DNA of 64,000 nt from Manihot esculenta (lineage: Eukaryota; Streptophyta; Magnoliopsida; Malpighiales; Euphorbiaceae). The first letter of the stretch is position 1. Each line of letters begins with the position of its first letter. Below are positions 25,256 through 38,946 of the stretch, one piece after another. The translations under genes were made by a program, and so were the position numbers. The DNA is taken from NCBI RefSeq assembly GCF_001659605.2, contig NC_035161.2:2242186-2306185 (forward strand), written 5' to 3'. The notes under the pieces were generated by a model. The model worked only from the letters and a program-made list of their open reading frames with translations. It had not been told where the DNA came from and did not search any database.

Positions 25256-28200
25256 AAAATTTTAAGTGAAGAATGAACTCAGAAGAAGGACTTCATTTCC
25301 TTAATGTCAAAATTACATCACATTTTCTATTACAAATACCTCTAGTTATGAGAGACGCTCCACATAACCAATCTCTTCTTAAATTTTAAATTAATTAAGA
25401 AACGTTCAGTAATTAACCCTAATTAACAAATAACCCAAAAAATATCTATTGAATTTAATTTATCAACGGTCTTAAGATTTAGAAAGACCTAATTCTAACC
25501 AACAAACTAAACTGCATGGTGAGTTCAAGTTAGATCATGCAAATCCTTAATTTACTTGTTATTTGAACACCTAAGCAATTACGGATTTCAAACATCCAAA
25601 CTAACGATATATCACTTTGAAAATATGAACAACGGGCCCAATTGATCGACTAACAAAGCAATAATAATATTAAGAATTGAAATTGCATAAATATTGGAAG
25701 GATAAAATATAAACAATGATGTTTAGATCTCACAATTCATGGATAAACTGAAATTTCAACTTAACTCTAACTAGAAAATAAAGAATTTAGCCACTCATGG
25801 CTTGAAAGAAAATACAAAAGAGAAGAGATGAAATTCAGTTGGAAGAGATGGTGCAGAAGATGATATGCGACTGTCCACAAAGACCAGATTTAATAGATGC
25901 TGAACCCTAGTAGAGTCCTTCCGAAATTAGGAGATGTTGATTACTTCAATTGGGGAATCCTTTTTTAATTTATTTCCATTCGAGAGAGGACTCCTTAATT
26001 TAAAGAGGATATTATGCTGCGCTGAAGGGGTAAAATTGCGTGATGTTCCTAGTTTTGAATAAGGAAACCTGATCTTTTTATTTCAAATTTTAATTAGTTT
26101 TTCGCTCACTGTCAGGTTTGCCTCTGCTGTTGTTCGGCAGTTTGCCCAGAGGTTTGGGCAAATCGTCGGTCAAATCGGTTCAGCTACTATACATAATCAA
26201 CTTCTTTTCTCATAATTTTTGTTCATCTTTTCTATTGTTTTTCTGTAAAAACATGACAAAAGGTGCAGAATTAATAGAAAATAACTTAGATAGGTGATAG
26301 AAAAGAGGGAGAATATATGCTAAATTTATACTCTATCAGATCTTTTCCTAGCAATGGAACTAAATGATGTCGCTGAGATTAGTTTGATAATGTGGCTAAA
26401 ATGAAACTAGATTGTGATCGGCTAGAACCTGCAAGAGAGAAAACATGAGGTGATGGTGAGTGCCTATGGTATCCACTCTAACACTCAAGTTAGTGTCTTG
26501 AAGAATAGAGAGAATGCAATGGATTACTTAGAGCTAGTGTATTATTAGAGATAACGTATTTTTGCTTTTGTGAACATTTTCCTTTTATACTGTAAGAAAA
26601 TGGATATCAATATAACATTTTCTAAGAATCTGGCAATGATGTAGTCGGCTACTCAATAAAAGTCATTGCCAGCTAATAAGTTGGTGATCCTGCGATCACA
26701 GGCGAAATGAGAATGTGCCTGATAATGGTAACACTATGCCAAGATTCGACCTGTCAGGAAAGGGCGAGTTTTGACGACAGTCTGGGTGTTAAAGTGTTTA
26801 GGTCTCTCTTTTTTATAGCGAGACAACGTCTCTCACTACGTCTCTCACTTGTTAATTTTTTGCCATGTGATCCCTATTTTGTAGTGACGGTTTATAATTT
26901 ATTTTAACGAAATGTTATGTAACATCAAGTAATAACTGCAATTTAGAGTATAAACCGAATGTTAAAAAATATGAATAATTATAAAAAATTATTTTATGAT
27001 TTAGCATATTTTTAAATAGAATTTTATACTTTAATTTATAATTAAAAAATAATATATTTTCAGTTTTTTATGTAATTTCATTAAATATTATTAGAAAATT
27101 ATAATTTATTTTTTGATATTTAAAAAAAATTATATTTTAATTTTTATATTTTTAAATTTAGTCTATTAAATTTTATTTAATTATAAAATAATTTTTTAAT
27201 TTAAATTTTATATTTTAATTAAAATTAACCCCTATATTTCTATAGATTAATTTCTAAATATTATAATTATTAATAAATTTTTATATTTGTAAATTAATAT
27301 CTTTATTTATTAAATTTTAATATTTTAATAAGTGAAAAATAAAAAAATAAAAAAATTAAATATCTTCTTTTTATCTTAATTAATAAAAAAATATTAAGAA
27401 GGGAATAGTTAAACTAAAAGGAATTCTTTAATTTAAATGCATATTGTGTTATAATTTTTATTTAATGTTTATTTTATTGATTTATTTTAAAATATTAAAT
27501 TTAATAAACATATGAGATTAATTTAAAAAATATATAAATATTTATTTATAAATAATTATAATATTTAAGAACTAATTTATAAGAATATAATAAATTATAA
27601 CTAAAGAAATTATCCAGTTCAAAAAAAAAACTAAAGAAATTATTTTATTATAAAATAAAATTTTATAACTATATTTATATTAAATTATATGTTTTATAAA
27701 ATTTTAAAAATTAAACTATAATTTATCTTAAATAAAATTTATTTTTAATTAATTTTTTTAGGAAAAAAGGTTTCGCTTTGCTATTGGGGTGGCCATGTGA
27801 CTCTTTTTATTTTAAATTAAATTACAGAAAAAAACATCAAATTAAAAAATAATTTTTTATAATTACCTCTAAAAAATAATCTCAAAATTCTATAATCAAT
27901 CATACAGGTGATAGGAAATTAAAACTATCAGTCTTACAAGTTTATGTAAATAAACAATATCCAAAATTCAAGTGTTATAGATTAAACGGAGAACACTAAC
28001 AATACCCAAATTTAATTGACTAAAAAAAAAAATTCAAATTTACATAAACCTAAAATTAGATCATATCTTCAAAATTATACTAGAATTCTAAATAAATTGG
28101 GATTGATATGATTTTTTGATTTGATTTGAGATATAAAGACCGTTCACATTTCTAATTGGAATCCAACCGGAAACCCTTATTTTGGCTGCCTAATATCAGT

Positions 28201-28362
28201 TTCGGTTTTCCGGTCTTCAATGGTTTGATTTCGCTTTCTATTTCCCCACATTAAAACGTACCGTTTTGTACGTCTAGACAATTTATGGAGGTGGTAGGAG
28301 CGCCATTGCCCAAAAACCTCACTAAACCCTGAGAAGACAGAGGGAGAAAAAGGGAGAGAGAA
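25256..28362. other. AT-rich intergenic DNA with LTR-like debris and COX15 promoter
   Basis: Bases 25270-26330 show no gene. Bases 26390-26550 (AACCTGCAAGAGAGAAAACATG, GTATCCACTCTAACACTCAAG, GTGTCTTGAAGAATAGAGAG) resemble LTR sequence seen in several plant gypsy elements and may belong with the gag remnant upstream. Bases 26900-28080 are A/T runs. Bases 28180-28362 are the likely COX15 promoter and leader. Confidence 0.4.
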
Positions 28363-31300
28363 ATGTTTCAGAGCAGAGTGATATCCTCTATTTTGAAGCG
28401 AAACAAGGGAGCTATTAATACTGTAATATCCAATTTCAGAGGGAGACCATCTCCTTTTAAGGATTTGAAGGAACAGCCGTCAAAATCCTTTTTCAATGGC
28501 TTTAATTCCATACCTGCGGTGAGGTTCTCTCTCCTCTCCTCTCCTCTCTCTCTATAGTTTTATCAGTTTGGAAATTCATTTTCCATGACCTTTTCTTCTG
28601 GATATTGAAGAAGAAATGGGAGATTCGATATTAGAAGATCGCTTGTATCGAGACTGATATTACATTTTTGTTGCTAAATAAGATTTCTTACCTAATGTTC
28701 TTTTTCATCTTGTGTGTTCCCTTATTGCTGTTTCTGGGTCTCGTTGGTTGAGATGAATGCTTCATTTTCTGAAGCTTAGATTATGAAATTTGAAATGGAA
28801 TGAGTCATTTCTACCATTTTCTTTCAATAAAAATCGGGATTTTGATGAGCTGGCGTCTTTTTGGGTAGCATCTAGTGTACTTTTTTTCAGTTCTGTACTT
28901 CGGATTTTTTGCTGCATTCCATGTTTCCTTCTTTTTTTTTTTCCTCTCTATTTCAAAAGAAAATATTGTAATATGCTAATCTTAATTACGTTGTGATCGT
29001 TTGTCACTGTATTGAGGCTATGCAGTAATCGTTGGGGGGTTGGTATTTTTTGGCTGCTTTCATGTTTAAATACCTCAATTAACGACATGTTGTGAACTTA
29101 TCTTTGATAGCCACTTCAAAGTTAAAGTGTTACTATTGTACTTATTGTAATACATAGCTCTCAAAGGTGAGGGTGAAAAAGAAAAAAGAGAAAAAAAAAA
29201 AAAAAAAGCAATATTTGAGGTGGGGAAATAAAAAAAAAATGAAAATGTTGAAAATTTTTGACCTGTGTGACAGTTTGTAGATTCTTCCTTTCACTTTATG
29301 AAAGAAACCTTATTGACAAGATGAGCACCATATTCCCGTTTGGTTTGTTACAGTATATCTAAGCATTTTACTTCTCAGTACTGCACTGTGTTTTAATCTA
29401 ATATGATTTTTATTTTGTTTTAGGGCCATCACATCTCATCTATGAGGAACATGTCGACTGCAGCATCTATTGGCATGGAAGGTAAGGAGGGACTGAAATT
29501 TCTTGTAACTGGAGGACCCCATGCTCAGAAAATGGTTGGCATATGGCTTTTTGGTTCTGCTGCATGGGTTTTTAGCATGGTGATTCTTGGAGGTGTCACA
29601 AGGCTAACTCGATCTGGTCTTTCAATGACTGACTGGAAATTTACTGGTAGCCTCCCTCCTCTTTCAGACGAGGAATGGTTGAATGAGTTTGAAAAATACA
29701 AGCAATCACCTGAGTATAAGCAGTAAGTCCAAGTGCTTTCTGCTTTAAAGCATTAACACTAGCTACAACAGTACTTGTAAGGCGTGCAGGTGCTTGCTTA
29801 TTGTCATGTAATAACTGGTGGCAAGATCTTTGTGTTTTGAAAAGCTACATTTATAATTTGTAGAGAAACCTCAATATGATACAAATTTTCCTTCATAATA
29901 AGGACAGTTTCCACTGATTGCTAATTTGTAGGAAGGGTACAGTTTTTCCATGTGGTGGCTGCCACCCTTAGCTCCTTGGAAGGTTACACGATCATTTGTA
30001 TTTTCTTTCTTCCTACCATATTTCCTGTGTCAGTTTTATTTGTAAGGTTGATAAAAATGGTTGTTGAAGTTTCTTTGAATCATCTGTAGTTTGTTTATGA
30101 CCCATTGCAGTGTAAACAAAGGGATGAGTATTGAAGATTTCAAATTCATATATTGGATGGAATATGCACATCGTATGTGGGGAAGGGGACTGGGTATCAT
30201 GTTTGCTCTGCCATTTTCTTATTTTCTGCGCAAGGGATATATAACCTTGCGACTTGGACTAAGACTCTCTACTCTTTTTGCCCTTGGTGCTGGGCAGGGT
30301 CTAATTGGCTGGTGGATGGTTAAAAGTGGCCTAGAGGTAAAATGACTAAACTTCTCTCCCTTTTCGAATCTCATGCAAATGTTTTAAAGAGTCTGGGGCT
30401 CATAAATAATTTCTCTCCATATGATTAGTTAACTTCTCTCTCTCCATGGTTTTTATTTGCTTGGATGTATTTGAGAGTATGGGACTCATAGATAGTTTCT
30501 CTCCATAGGAGCCAGCGTCTGAATATGCTCAGCCTCGAGTAAGCCCTTACCGTCTTGCAGCACATCTTACTTCAGCATTTGTTATTTACAGTGGCCTATT
30601 CTGGACTGCTCTTTCAGTTGTAATGCCTGAACCACCTGCTGAATCGCTAGCATGGGTTTCTGGAGCAGCAAAAGTGAAGAGACTTGCTCTTCCTGTAAGC
30701 CTCATTGTAGGCATTACTGCTGTCTCAGGGGCCTTCGTTGCTGGAAATGATGCTGTATGTAGCTGTCTTGTCCATTGCCATGCTTCTCTAATTTCACGAG
30801 AAGATGCTGGTATTCTCTGGTACATTATTGGAGAACAATATTTTTTATTAATATGATTGTGCGGAATGCTACAGGGGCATGCATATAACACTTTCCCCAA
30901 GATGGGTGATACATGGATTCCTGAAGATATATTTGAAATGAAGCCACTAATTCGAAACTTCTTTGAGAATACATCAACAGTGCAGGTAATTCCTCTATTG
31001 TTAACTATGCTATGGTAAGCTTATGAATTTCCTTGCGTCACAAGTGCTATTTGTTACATTTGAATTGCTCCAGCAAAAGGGATCAAAGGACATGTCTGAG
31101 AGAAACGGAGAAGAAAAGTGGAGAAAATAACTAGAGAATTGTTTATTTAAGATTAGATTTCATTTAAGGAGAGTTGGAAATTTTGTTCTTGTTTTGAAGT
31201 TTCTATGGATTTTTTTTTTTATTTTTCGTTCCAAGAAATCAAGTCATCTAAGAATAGCTTCCACTGGGAATCTGGAACTACAGCCAAGCCATTAAGTCAT

Positions 31301-32000
31301 TCTGTTTAGGATGTTGTTCGTTTAGTCAAAATAGCGCAAGTACTTGTGAAGAAAACTATCAAAACTTAACTGTTGATGATACTGCACTTGGGTTTAAACA
31401 GTCAATCAATCCTGGAATTATATAGACAGGAGAAAGACATTGCCTTTTTTTTTTTTAAATATCATCATTAAATTTTAATTTTTTCTTATACCTAATCACA
31501 GCTATATAAACATTCTAACAATAAATTAATATTAACTTTGATTTGTTCCAATAACAGCTTGACCATCGTATCCTTGCAACTACAACCTTGATGTCAATTG
31601 GCGCATTGTGGTGGTTCACAAGAAAGCTGGACATACATCCAGCAGTGCGATCATTAATTGGAAGCACGGTTGGCATGGCTGCTTTACAGGTGATTCCTGT
31701 TCATGAATATATTTTTGATTTACACATGCATTTCCCATTCCCAAAATAAAAAAAAAATAATAATTCTGTAAATATTTGTTTCATCATAATCAGTCTTCCC
31801 TAGTGAATGTATTATGATCATTGTTACAGGTTACCTTAGGGGTATCAACACTTCTATCATATGTGCCAGTATCACTTGGAACTGCACATCAGGCTGGAGC
31901 CTTAACTCTTATGACACTTATGATTCTGCTCAACCACACGGTGCGCAAGCCATCTGTATCTCTCCTAAAATCACTTCCTCAAGTCGCAAAGACAGTCTGA
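28363..32000 (+). CDS. COX15: COX15, heme A synthase for cytochrome c oxidase, 7 exons
   Basis: Exons: 28363-28518, 29424-29722, 30111-30336, 30509-30754, 30875-30985, 31558-31689, 31830-32000. All have GT/AG borders and join in frame to 446 residues, near the usual plant length. COX15 sits in the mitochondrial inner membrane and oxidises heme O to heme A for complex IV. The first ~90 residues are basic and Ser-rich, as in a mitochondrial transit peptide. Conserved text includes GGVTRLTRSGLSMTDW, IYWMEYAHRMWGR and YRLAAHL, then LDHRILAT and LGTAHQAGAL. The four expected heme-ligand histidines are present at about residues 172, 246, 349 and 410. Hydrophobic segments fit the family's eight-helix plan. 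No damage is seen; the gene appears functional. Confidence 0.95.
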
Positions 32001-32580
32001 TCTGATTATCCAAGAAATTCACAAAGAGAATTAGGTTGGTCTTATCAAATGCTAAAATTCACTGGATTGTCATTGTCATTGTCATTATAATTTAATCATT
32101 AAAATTCAACTTCAGGTCAATTATTCTTGAGAAAAGAGGGATACACGAAAAATATGATCATTTGTAGTGATTGAGTGGCAAATTAATTAGCCTTGTCTTA
32201 ATTTATTTGCACTTCATATATTCAAATTGGAAACTTGAACCCATTGCATTTTCTGGGAAGGTTTGCCTCCTTCTCCTAGTGCAGTTTGATAGAAACTGTT
32301 TCTGCACTTTTCAATTTTCTAGTGTACGCTTTACGTTATTTGCAAATATAAGTTAATTTTCTATATTTTAATAGTCAAACTAGTTAACCTGTCACCTTTA
32401 AATAGATAATATATTTATATTAAAATCAGTATTTAAATTTGAATATTATTTAAATAACATAATGAATATAAAAGTTAGTCCTTGAGTGAGACTAGCAAAC
32501 AAATGCTTACAATTTGCACATAATCTATCCCAACTCAGAGCATTCTTTTTTAATAGAGCAATTTCGATCGTAGTATGTAG
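32001..32580. other. COX15 3' region
   Basis: The 3' UTR and AT-rich sequence follow the stop. A short GTCATT tandem repeat lies near 32070-32090. No gene is seen; the 61-codon frame at 32171-32356 has no recognisable content. Confidence 0.4.
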
Positions 32581-33040
32581 TGGGGAGCAGTATTCGGTTC
32601 AAATTGAAAAAATCGATCGAATCGAATCGATTTGAAAATTTGGTTCGGTTTTTTATATATTTCGGTTTGGTTTGATTTTTAATTTTAGAAATTTCGGTTA
32701 TTTCAGTTCGGTTCGGTTTTGATCAGAAAAAAATTAAAAAAATCGAATCAAATCGATTAGTGATAATAATATATTTTTTCAATAATATAGAGAAATTAAA
32801 TCATATTAAAATTAAAATATTTTAATTAAATTTTAAAATATTAAAAATAAAGTGTAAAAAATAAAAAATTATTAAAAATAGAAACCGATCAAATCGAACC
32901 GAATCGAATCAGACTGGTTCGATTCGATTCGGTTTCTGATCAAAATCGGTTCGGTTCGATTTTTATAAATACTAAAATTTCGGTTTTTGATTTATTCGGT
33001 TCGATTCGATTTTAAACCGAACTGACCGAATGTTCACCCA
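32581..33040. mobile_element. Older, diverged 460 bp copy of the CGGTTCGG MITE family
   Basis: It begins TGGGGAGCAGTATTCGG and ends CCGAATGTTCACCCA. Its length and internal order match the copy at 62430-62889 nearly word for word, including the middle ATTTTTTCAATAATATAGAG. Many CCG triplets of the other copy are TCG here (AATCGAATCG in place of AACCGAACCG), as expected from decay of methylated cytosines. It lies between COX15 and CAX. The flanks share GTAT-containing words but no clean target duplication survives. Confidence 0.75.
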
Positions 33041-34990
33041 GTATCCATCTCAATATTAATATCGCTAAAATTATTTTCTTTTTTAATTATATAAGAGCTT
33101 ATTCAGAAAAAAAGCTAAATATATAATTTTAATATTTTCACTTAATTGTGACCTAATAAGTATTTAAATTTTTAAAAAATATATTACTTTTAAATATAAT
33201 TTTATCAAATTTATAATTGTAAAGTTGTTTTAAAAGTAATTTTTTAAATTTATTATTTTTTTAAAATTTAGATATTTAAAAGTAATATTTTTTAAAATTT
33301 AAATATTTATTAAGCCATTGATTTGGCAATTTTAATCCAACCTATGTACTGCCCTAAGCTTTTAAAGACAGAGCTTGCTAAATCATTAAATTCGATTTAC
33401 TCTATAAAATAGCACAAATTTTTCCCCAAAATAGGAGAAAGAGATGGATGTCGGAGTCTAATCCAAAATATCACCACCAATTAACAGTAATAGCACAAGA
33501 GAAAGAAAATAAATATCATTTAAATTCAAATTTAAATAAAATTAGTAATTCGAATAAAATAAAAATATTATTATTATAATTTTATTTAAATAAAATTTTT
33601 ATTAGAAAAAAATTATAGTTAAAAAATTTAATTTAAGATTTTTATTTAACTAATAATCTATTATAAAACGATAAGAATATCTAAGAATACAATGAAATAA
33701 AATTATTTATATATGATATATTATAAAATATGAATTTATTTATAATCAATATTTATAAGTATAATTAATATTACGAATAATAAATATAAAATATATTTAA
33801 TTTTAATATAAAATTTAAATTGAAAAATTATATATTTTATTAATAATATAAAATTTTAAAAACTGTATTATAATTTATGATTAATTTTTTAAATTTAATT
33901 TTATTTATTTAATAAATTTTATTTTATTTTATTTTATTTATTTATTTATTTTTTTAACTATAATTATAATAAAATGAAAATGTGAATTATTATAAGGTTT
34001 AAATTTTTTTATTAAATATTTCAATTACTTAATAATTTTTTTAAAATTTATAGATGTAATAAATTTTTGGTTTAAAAATGTTATTGAATTGTTTTGTATA
34101 AAATTACGAAAAAGGATAAAGAAGGCCGTTAAAGGTGGGAAGAAAGGTATATAAAAAAGAGCGCAACGTGGAAGCCAAAATCTTCTGCTTGGAAGTCGTG
34201 CCTGCCTTCATGAATCTATCTATCAAATATCAATATATGAAGCTTCCTTGAATGTCTCATCGTGAAAAATTAATAAATAAAATCATGAAAAATCAGTTAA
34301 AAAATATGAAAAATCAATAAAATAAATATTTCTCTTTTTAAAAATATTCATATTAATTATATAACTTTTCCGTTCCTCAATTCTCATTTAATCAATTTAT
34401 CTTTCAAAAATTATTTTTATTTTCCTTATTTATATATAATTCATAAATAAATTATTTTTTAAATAAAAGAATATATATTTCATTAAACTCTAATAACAAT
34501 CAACTCAAAATATAATAACAAAAATATCTCAACTAAATTTAAAATACTATAACTAATTTAAATAAACGCATAAATTACATTATTAACAGAATTAATAAAA
34601 ATAGAAATTATTTTTAAAATAAAAAATTTATAATAAAAAATAAAATATTCAATAATAACAAATTCTAATAATTAGAATCCGTTACTCTTATTTAATAATA
34701 ATTTTTAATAAATCATAATGAATTTACTATTTAATTAATATAATATAAAAAAATTCATTAAATAGATTTTTCAGTTTTAAAATTTTTTAAACAGATAATT
34801 TTTAGATGGGATCCGCTGTGCTCCCGCTATACTGTCTTGTCCTATTTTAGATTTTTTTGTTGGTGAACCACGTCCGAGTTTAGTTTAAATATCATAGAAA
34901 AGGAAATAAATGAAAAAAAACAAGGAATTAGAGCAATACTTCCATATATATATATATATATATACAAGAATCGTACGGTCAAATTTGATT
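33041..34990. other. AT-rich intergenic DNA
   Basis: Almost entirely A/T runs with no coding signal. A TATTT-type run lies at 33910-33960 and a TA repeat at about 34950-34972. Bases 34805-34900 are less AT-rich (GGGATCCGCTGTGCTCCCGC) but not recognised. Confidence 0.45.
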
Positions 34991-36041
34991 CCATTGCCGA
35001 AAATTGTTTGATTTAATTCCATTTTGGTAAAAGCAAAGCATCAGAGCAAATCTTGTGCGTTTTTGTTAGGTAGTGCTGGAGTTGGGTTTTTGGTTTTCTG
35101 CAGTTCCCTTGGATTTCATCGTTGAACATCTGCAACTGTCAAAGGTTTGCTTTCCTGTCAGATCCCATACCCAGATTTGTTTTTGTACTCTTTGATTTTT
35201 AGATTCGATTCTTGATCTATATGTTCATGGGTTTCTGATTATTAGTCGTCCACATGATTTATCTACCATAAAAGGGATTTGCTTTTTTTCTTGCACTATC
35301 CTTCTTTTTGTTGTTATTGTTTAAGGTTGAAATTAGACAAGGGAAGTTATGGTTTCATTTCTGAAGCAATTGGGTGGTGCTATTGTGTTTTTTTCTCTGA
35401 TTTTATCGACTTATTTGCATGAATTTCAATTTGACGGAAACCTAAAGAAGAAAAGAATAAAAAATATAACTTAAACTTTTCTTTTTCTTCTTGTTTGGAT
35501 GGTTATTACGTCACATTGATAAAGGAGGAACTCAGGATGACTAAGTTTCTTGCCTTTAGAAAGGTAGTTAAGTTTCTTGTTTTGTTGCATTAACTTAACT
35601 TGTGAATCCAGGACCCTTTTCCTTGAAATTGAGAGAACTACTGTGAGCACTCCTTGTGCTGGTGCTCATTCATGGACGTGGCGAAAAATTTGTGCTTATA
35701 ATTCTAGGGGATGAATTACAAGTTACAAGTGGTAGGAATTCAATCCCAACTTGAGGTAAGTTGTTCATTTGATTTCTCATTATGAAACTGGTGTAATTCT
35801 TTTCTTGCAGCATTGGCTGCTGAAACTTTTATCAAGCTCTAATATTTTCTTTTGGTTATATAGATTCAAACATTTTCTTAGTTGCCAAAAAATTTCATCC
35901 TTTTCTTCCTCCTAATTTATGAGTAAAAATAAGTTATTTCAATCACAATATTGCTTACGAATTAATAAGAAAATGGCATCCTGGGTTGGAGAGTTTGGTA
36001 AAACAGCTGATTTTCAATGAAAGGTTATTTTATTGTGACAG
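34991..36041 (+). promoter_or_regulatory. Probable 5' UTR exons of the CAX gene
   Basis: The CAX start codon is directly preceded by an intron end (TATTGTGACAG|ATG at 36041/36042), so the leader must be spliced. Donor-like sites lie at 35143 (CAAAG|GTTTGC) and 35756 (TTGAG|GTAAGT), bounding likely leader exons. The transcription start would be upstream of about 35100. No TATA box stands out among the AT-rich words. Confidence 0.45.
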
Positions 36042-38914
36042 ATGGGATCAGTAGTTGAAAATGGATCTATGCACGAGTTTGAGGATGGGAGTCTTTTCAG
36101 TCCAGAGTCAGCGACCCAGAAGATACTACCTAGTCATATAGCTGTATATGAATCTGTATCAGGTGGATTTCAAGCCACTGGTAGTAAGAGGTGGAGGAGA
36201 GATGTCTATAGGAGCATAAAGACTGTAGTTTTTTCAAATAAACTAAATTTGCTTATGCCGGTTGGGCCGCTTGCAATCTTCATCCACCAATTGCATGGGC
36301 ACAATGTAAGTTATAATTGTCTATGTGATGTTTTATATAATCAGAGTTGTTGTTTTATATATTTCATTAATATGTTGAGGCCAATTACAGGGATGGGTCT
36401 TCTTTTTGAGTTTATTGGGTATAATACCTTTGGCTGAGCGTTTGGGTTATGCTACAGAGTAAATATTTTTTTCTTCCTTTTTCTCTTAATTATTATGTGT
36501 ATTTTGTTGTTAAGTTGCTAATTCTGTTTCCTTATTGCATGGCTATAGGCAGCTGGCTTTCTATACCGGACCTACTGGTATTGAATGCTTATCATCACCT
36601 GTTTCAGTTTCAATGTTTTCTTCCATCTGCAAATTCCTTCATTAATCTTTTTTTTTCCTTGCTCATCTTTGAAATGTTGAAATTGTATTTGCAGTTGGTG
36701 GTCTTCTTAATGCGACATTTGGAAATGCAACGGAACTGATAATTGCAGTTTATGCATTGAAAAGTAAAATGATACGCGTTGTTCAGTTGTCGTTGCTGGG
36801 ATCTATTTTGTCCAACATGTTGCTAGTGCTTGGTTGTGCATTCTTCTGTGGTGGGCTTGTGTTTCATCAGAAAGAACAAGTCTTCAACAAGGTATTGATA
36901 TTTTGGTTTTTCTTCTAACCATCTATTTTGGCCCCCAGTTCTTTATCTCGCCTCTTCGTGCAATGGCTGAGTTGAGTTAACATGCAGGCAACTGCTATTG
37001 TGAATTCGGGATTGCTGTTGATGGCTGTCATGGGACTGGTTTTTCCTGCTGTCTTGCACTACACACACACAGAAGTGCATTATGGAAAGTCAGAGTTGGC
37101 CCTTTCAAGATTTAGCAGTTGTGTTATGCTTGTGGTGTATGCTGCCTATCTTTTTTTCCAGTTAAGGGGTCAAAAGGATTCATATGTTCCTATTTCAGAG
37201 GTTGGTTGTTTTTGTATGATGATATTTCTGTTTCTTTTAGCATCTGGGACGGGATAGATGTAATAAATTTTGTGAACTCAGGAAGTGAGTCAGAACGGGG
37301 AGATTGCTGATGACAATGACGATGAGGGTCCAGAGATCTCTAAATGGGAATCAGTGATTTGGCTTGGAATTATGACAGCCTGGATCTCTATTCTATCAGA
37401 ATATTTAGTTGATGCCATAGAGGTACATAGTGGACTTGCGCATCATCCTTTCTAGTTGATGCCAAACTAAGCCATCTTTCAGTAAATTGTACATGCTACT
37501 TTTAGTGTGGTTATACATAATTTATAGGGGTGACAATTTGGGTTCGCGGGTTGAACACGACATGATTAATTAATCGTGTCAAAAGTCTAAACACTAACAC
37601 AATTCTTTGATTATGTGTTACACAAGACGACATGATTAATTTAATTGTATTGAGTTAATACGACATGGCATGACCCATTTAACACGATTTGACACGATAA
37701 ATTCATTAACACGATTTGACACGATTCAATATATTTAACGCGTTTTGACATGACTCAATATTACTTATTTGACATATTTTGATACAAATTCAATATAGGA
37801 TCTGGGGTATGAGTTGTTCCCCACTCTGGACATAGGCATTGAAAGGCATTAGTTGGGCAGCTATATCAAAGTTTCTTCAAAAACAATCTAGATATAATCT
37901 CCAACTTTAGCATATTTAAGATGGTTTAGTTTGGACTTTGGAGATTTTTCAAGATTGTCTTCATTTATTCAATTACCACTTACTGTTTATTTCTCTCTTC
38001 CCACATAGAGATTCTCCTCTCTGCTTCTCTCTCTTTTTAATTCTGTGTGTTTGGTTAGTGAAAACAGTTGCAATAATCTAATATCAATGTGTTTTCCAAG
38101 AGCACCTATGATAAGATTCCTTCTTCAGACTGTAGTAGAATTTAAGTATATGTTATTTCAGTTCATTTTTATTGAGCCCTTTTTGTTGGCTGATTATTTT
38201 GTAGGGAGCTTCTCATGCATGGAATATACCAATTGCATTTATCGGTGTTATCTTGCTTCCAATTGTGGGGAATGCTGCAGAGCATGCAAGCGCTATCATG
38301 TTTGCCATGAAAGACAAGCTTGTAGGAAATGTTTATTCTTTTGATTTCTTTCAACTTTTTATGCTTTGCTGTTGCTGTTTTTGAATTGAAATTTCTGTGC
38401 AGGATATATCACTGGGAGTGGCAATAGGGTCATCAACACAGATATCTATGTTTGCTGTAAGTGTTATACTGTACACAGTTCAAGATAAGAATCTAAAGAG
38501 CATGTTTGCTATCATTTCATTTTTTTAATATATATATTTCAAAAAACCAAAAACAAATTTCTGTTTTGCATAAACTGGTTTCACAAAATGGTTTTGTTTC
38601 TACGCTTAAAAAAAGGTAAATACAAGTTAGTCCCTGAGATTTTCCATCCTCCACTGTGTCTATTTCCATTTTGATACAACTTAGTGCCTTGTTTTCTTCT
38701 GTTAACAAATTGGTTCCTTCGTCCAAATTACCATTAACTCTATTTTGAATTGAAACAACCAAGTCCTTGAGATTTTGTTTCATTAAAAAATTAGTTACTC
38801 TTGTAAGTTTTATATTTAAATAGTTAATATAAATTATTTTTAAATAATTTTGTATGATATTAAATAATTATATATATATATATATGCACTTTATACTATG
38901 TTGTGGATGGAAGG

Positions 38915-38946
<32 letters not shown>

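Noticed and set aside
24942..25265. 107-codon frame with repeating FLYF/LCGARSQFLRL text
   Set aside because: The protein repeat mirrors the 82 bp DNA minisatellite; not evidence of a gene.
28519..28556. Very short intron in COX15 (GT at 28519 to a CTATAG-like acceptor near 28555)
   Set aside because: It is too short for a plant intron, and the true acceptor at 29423 restores the conserved frame.
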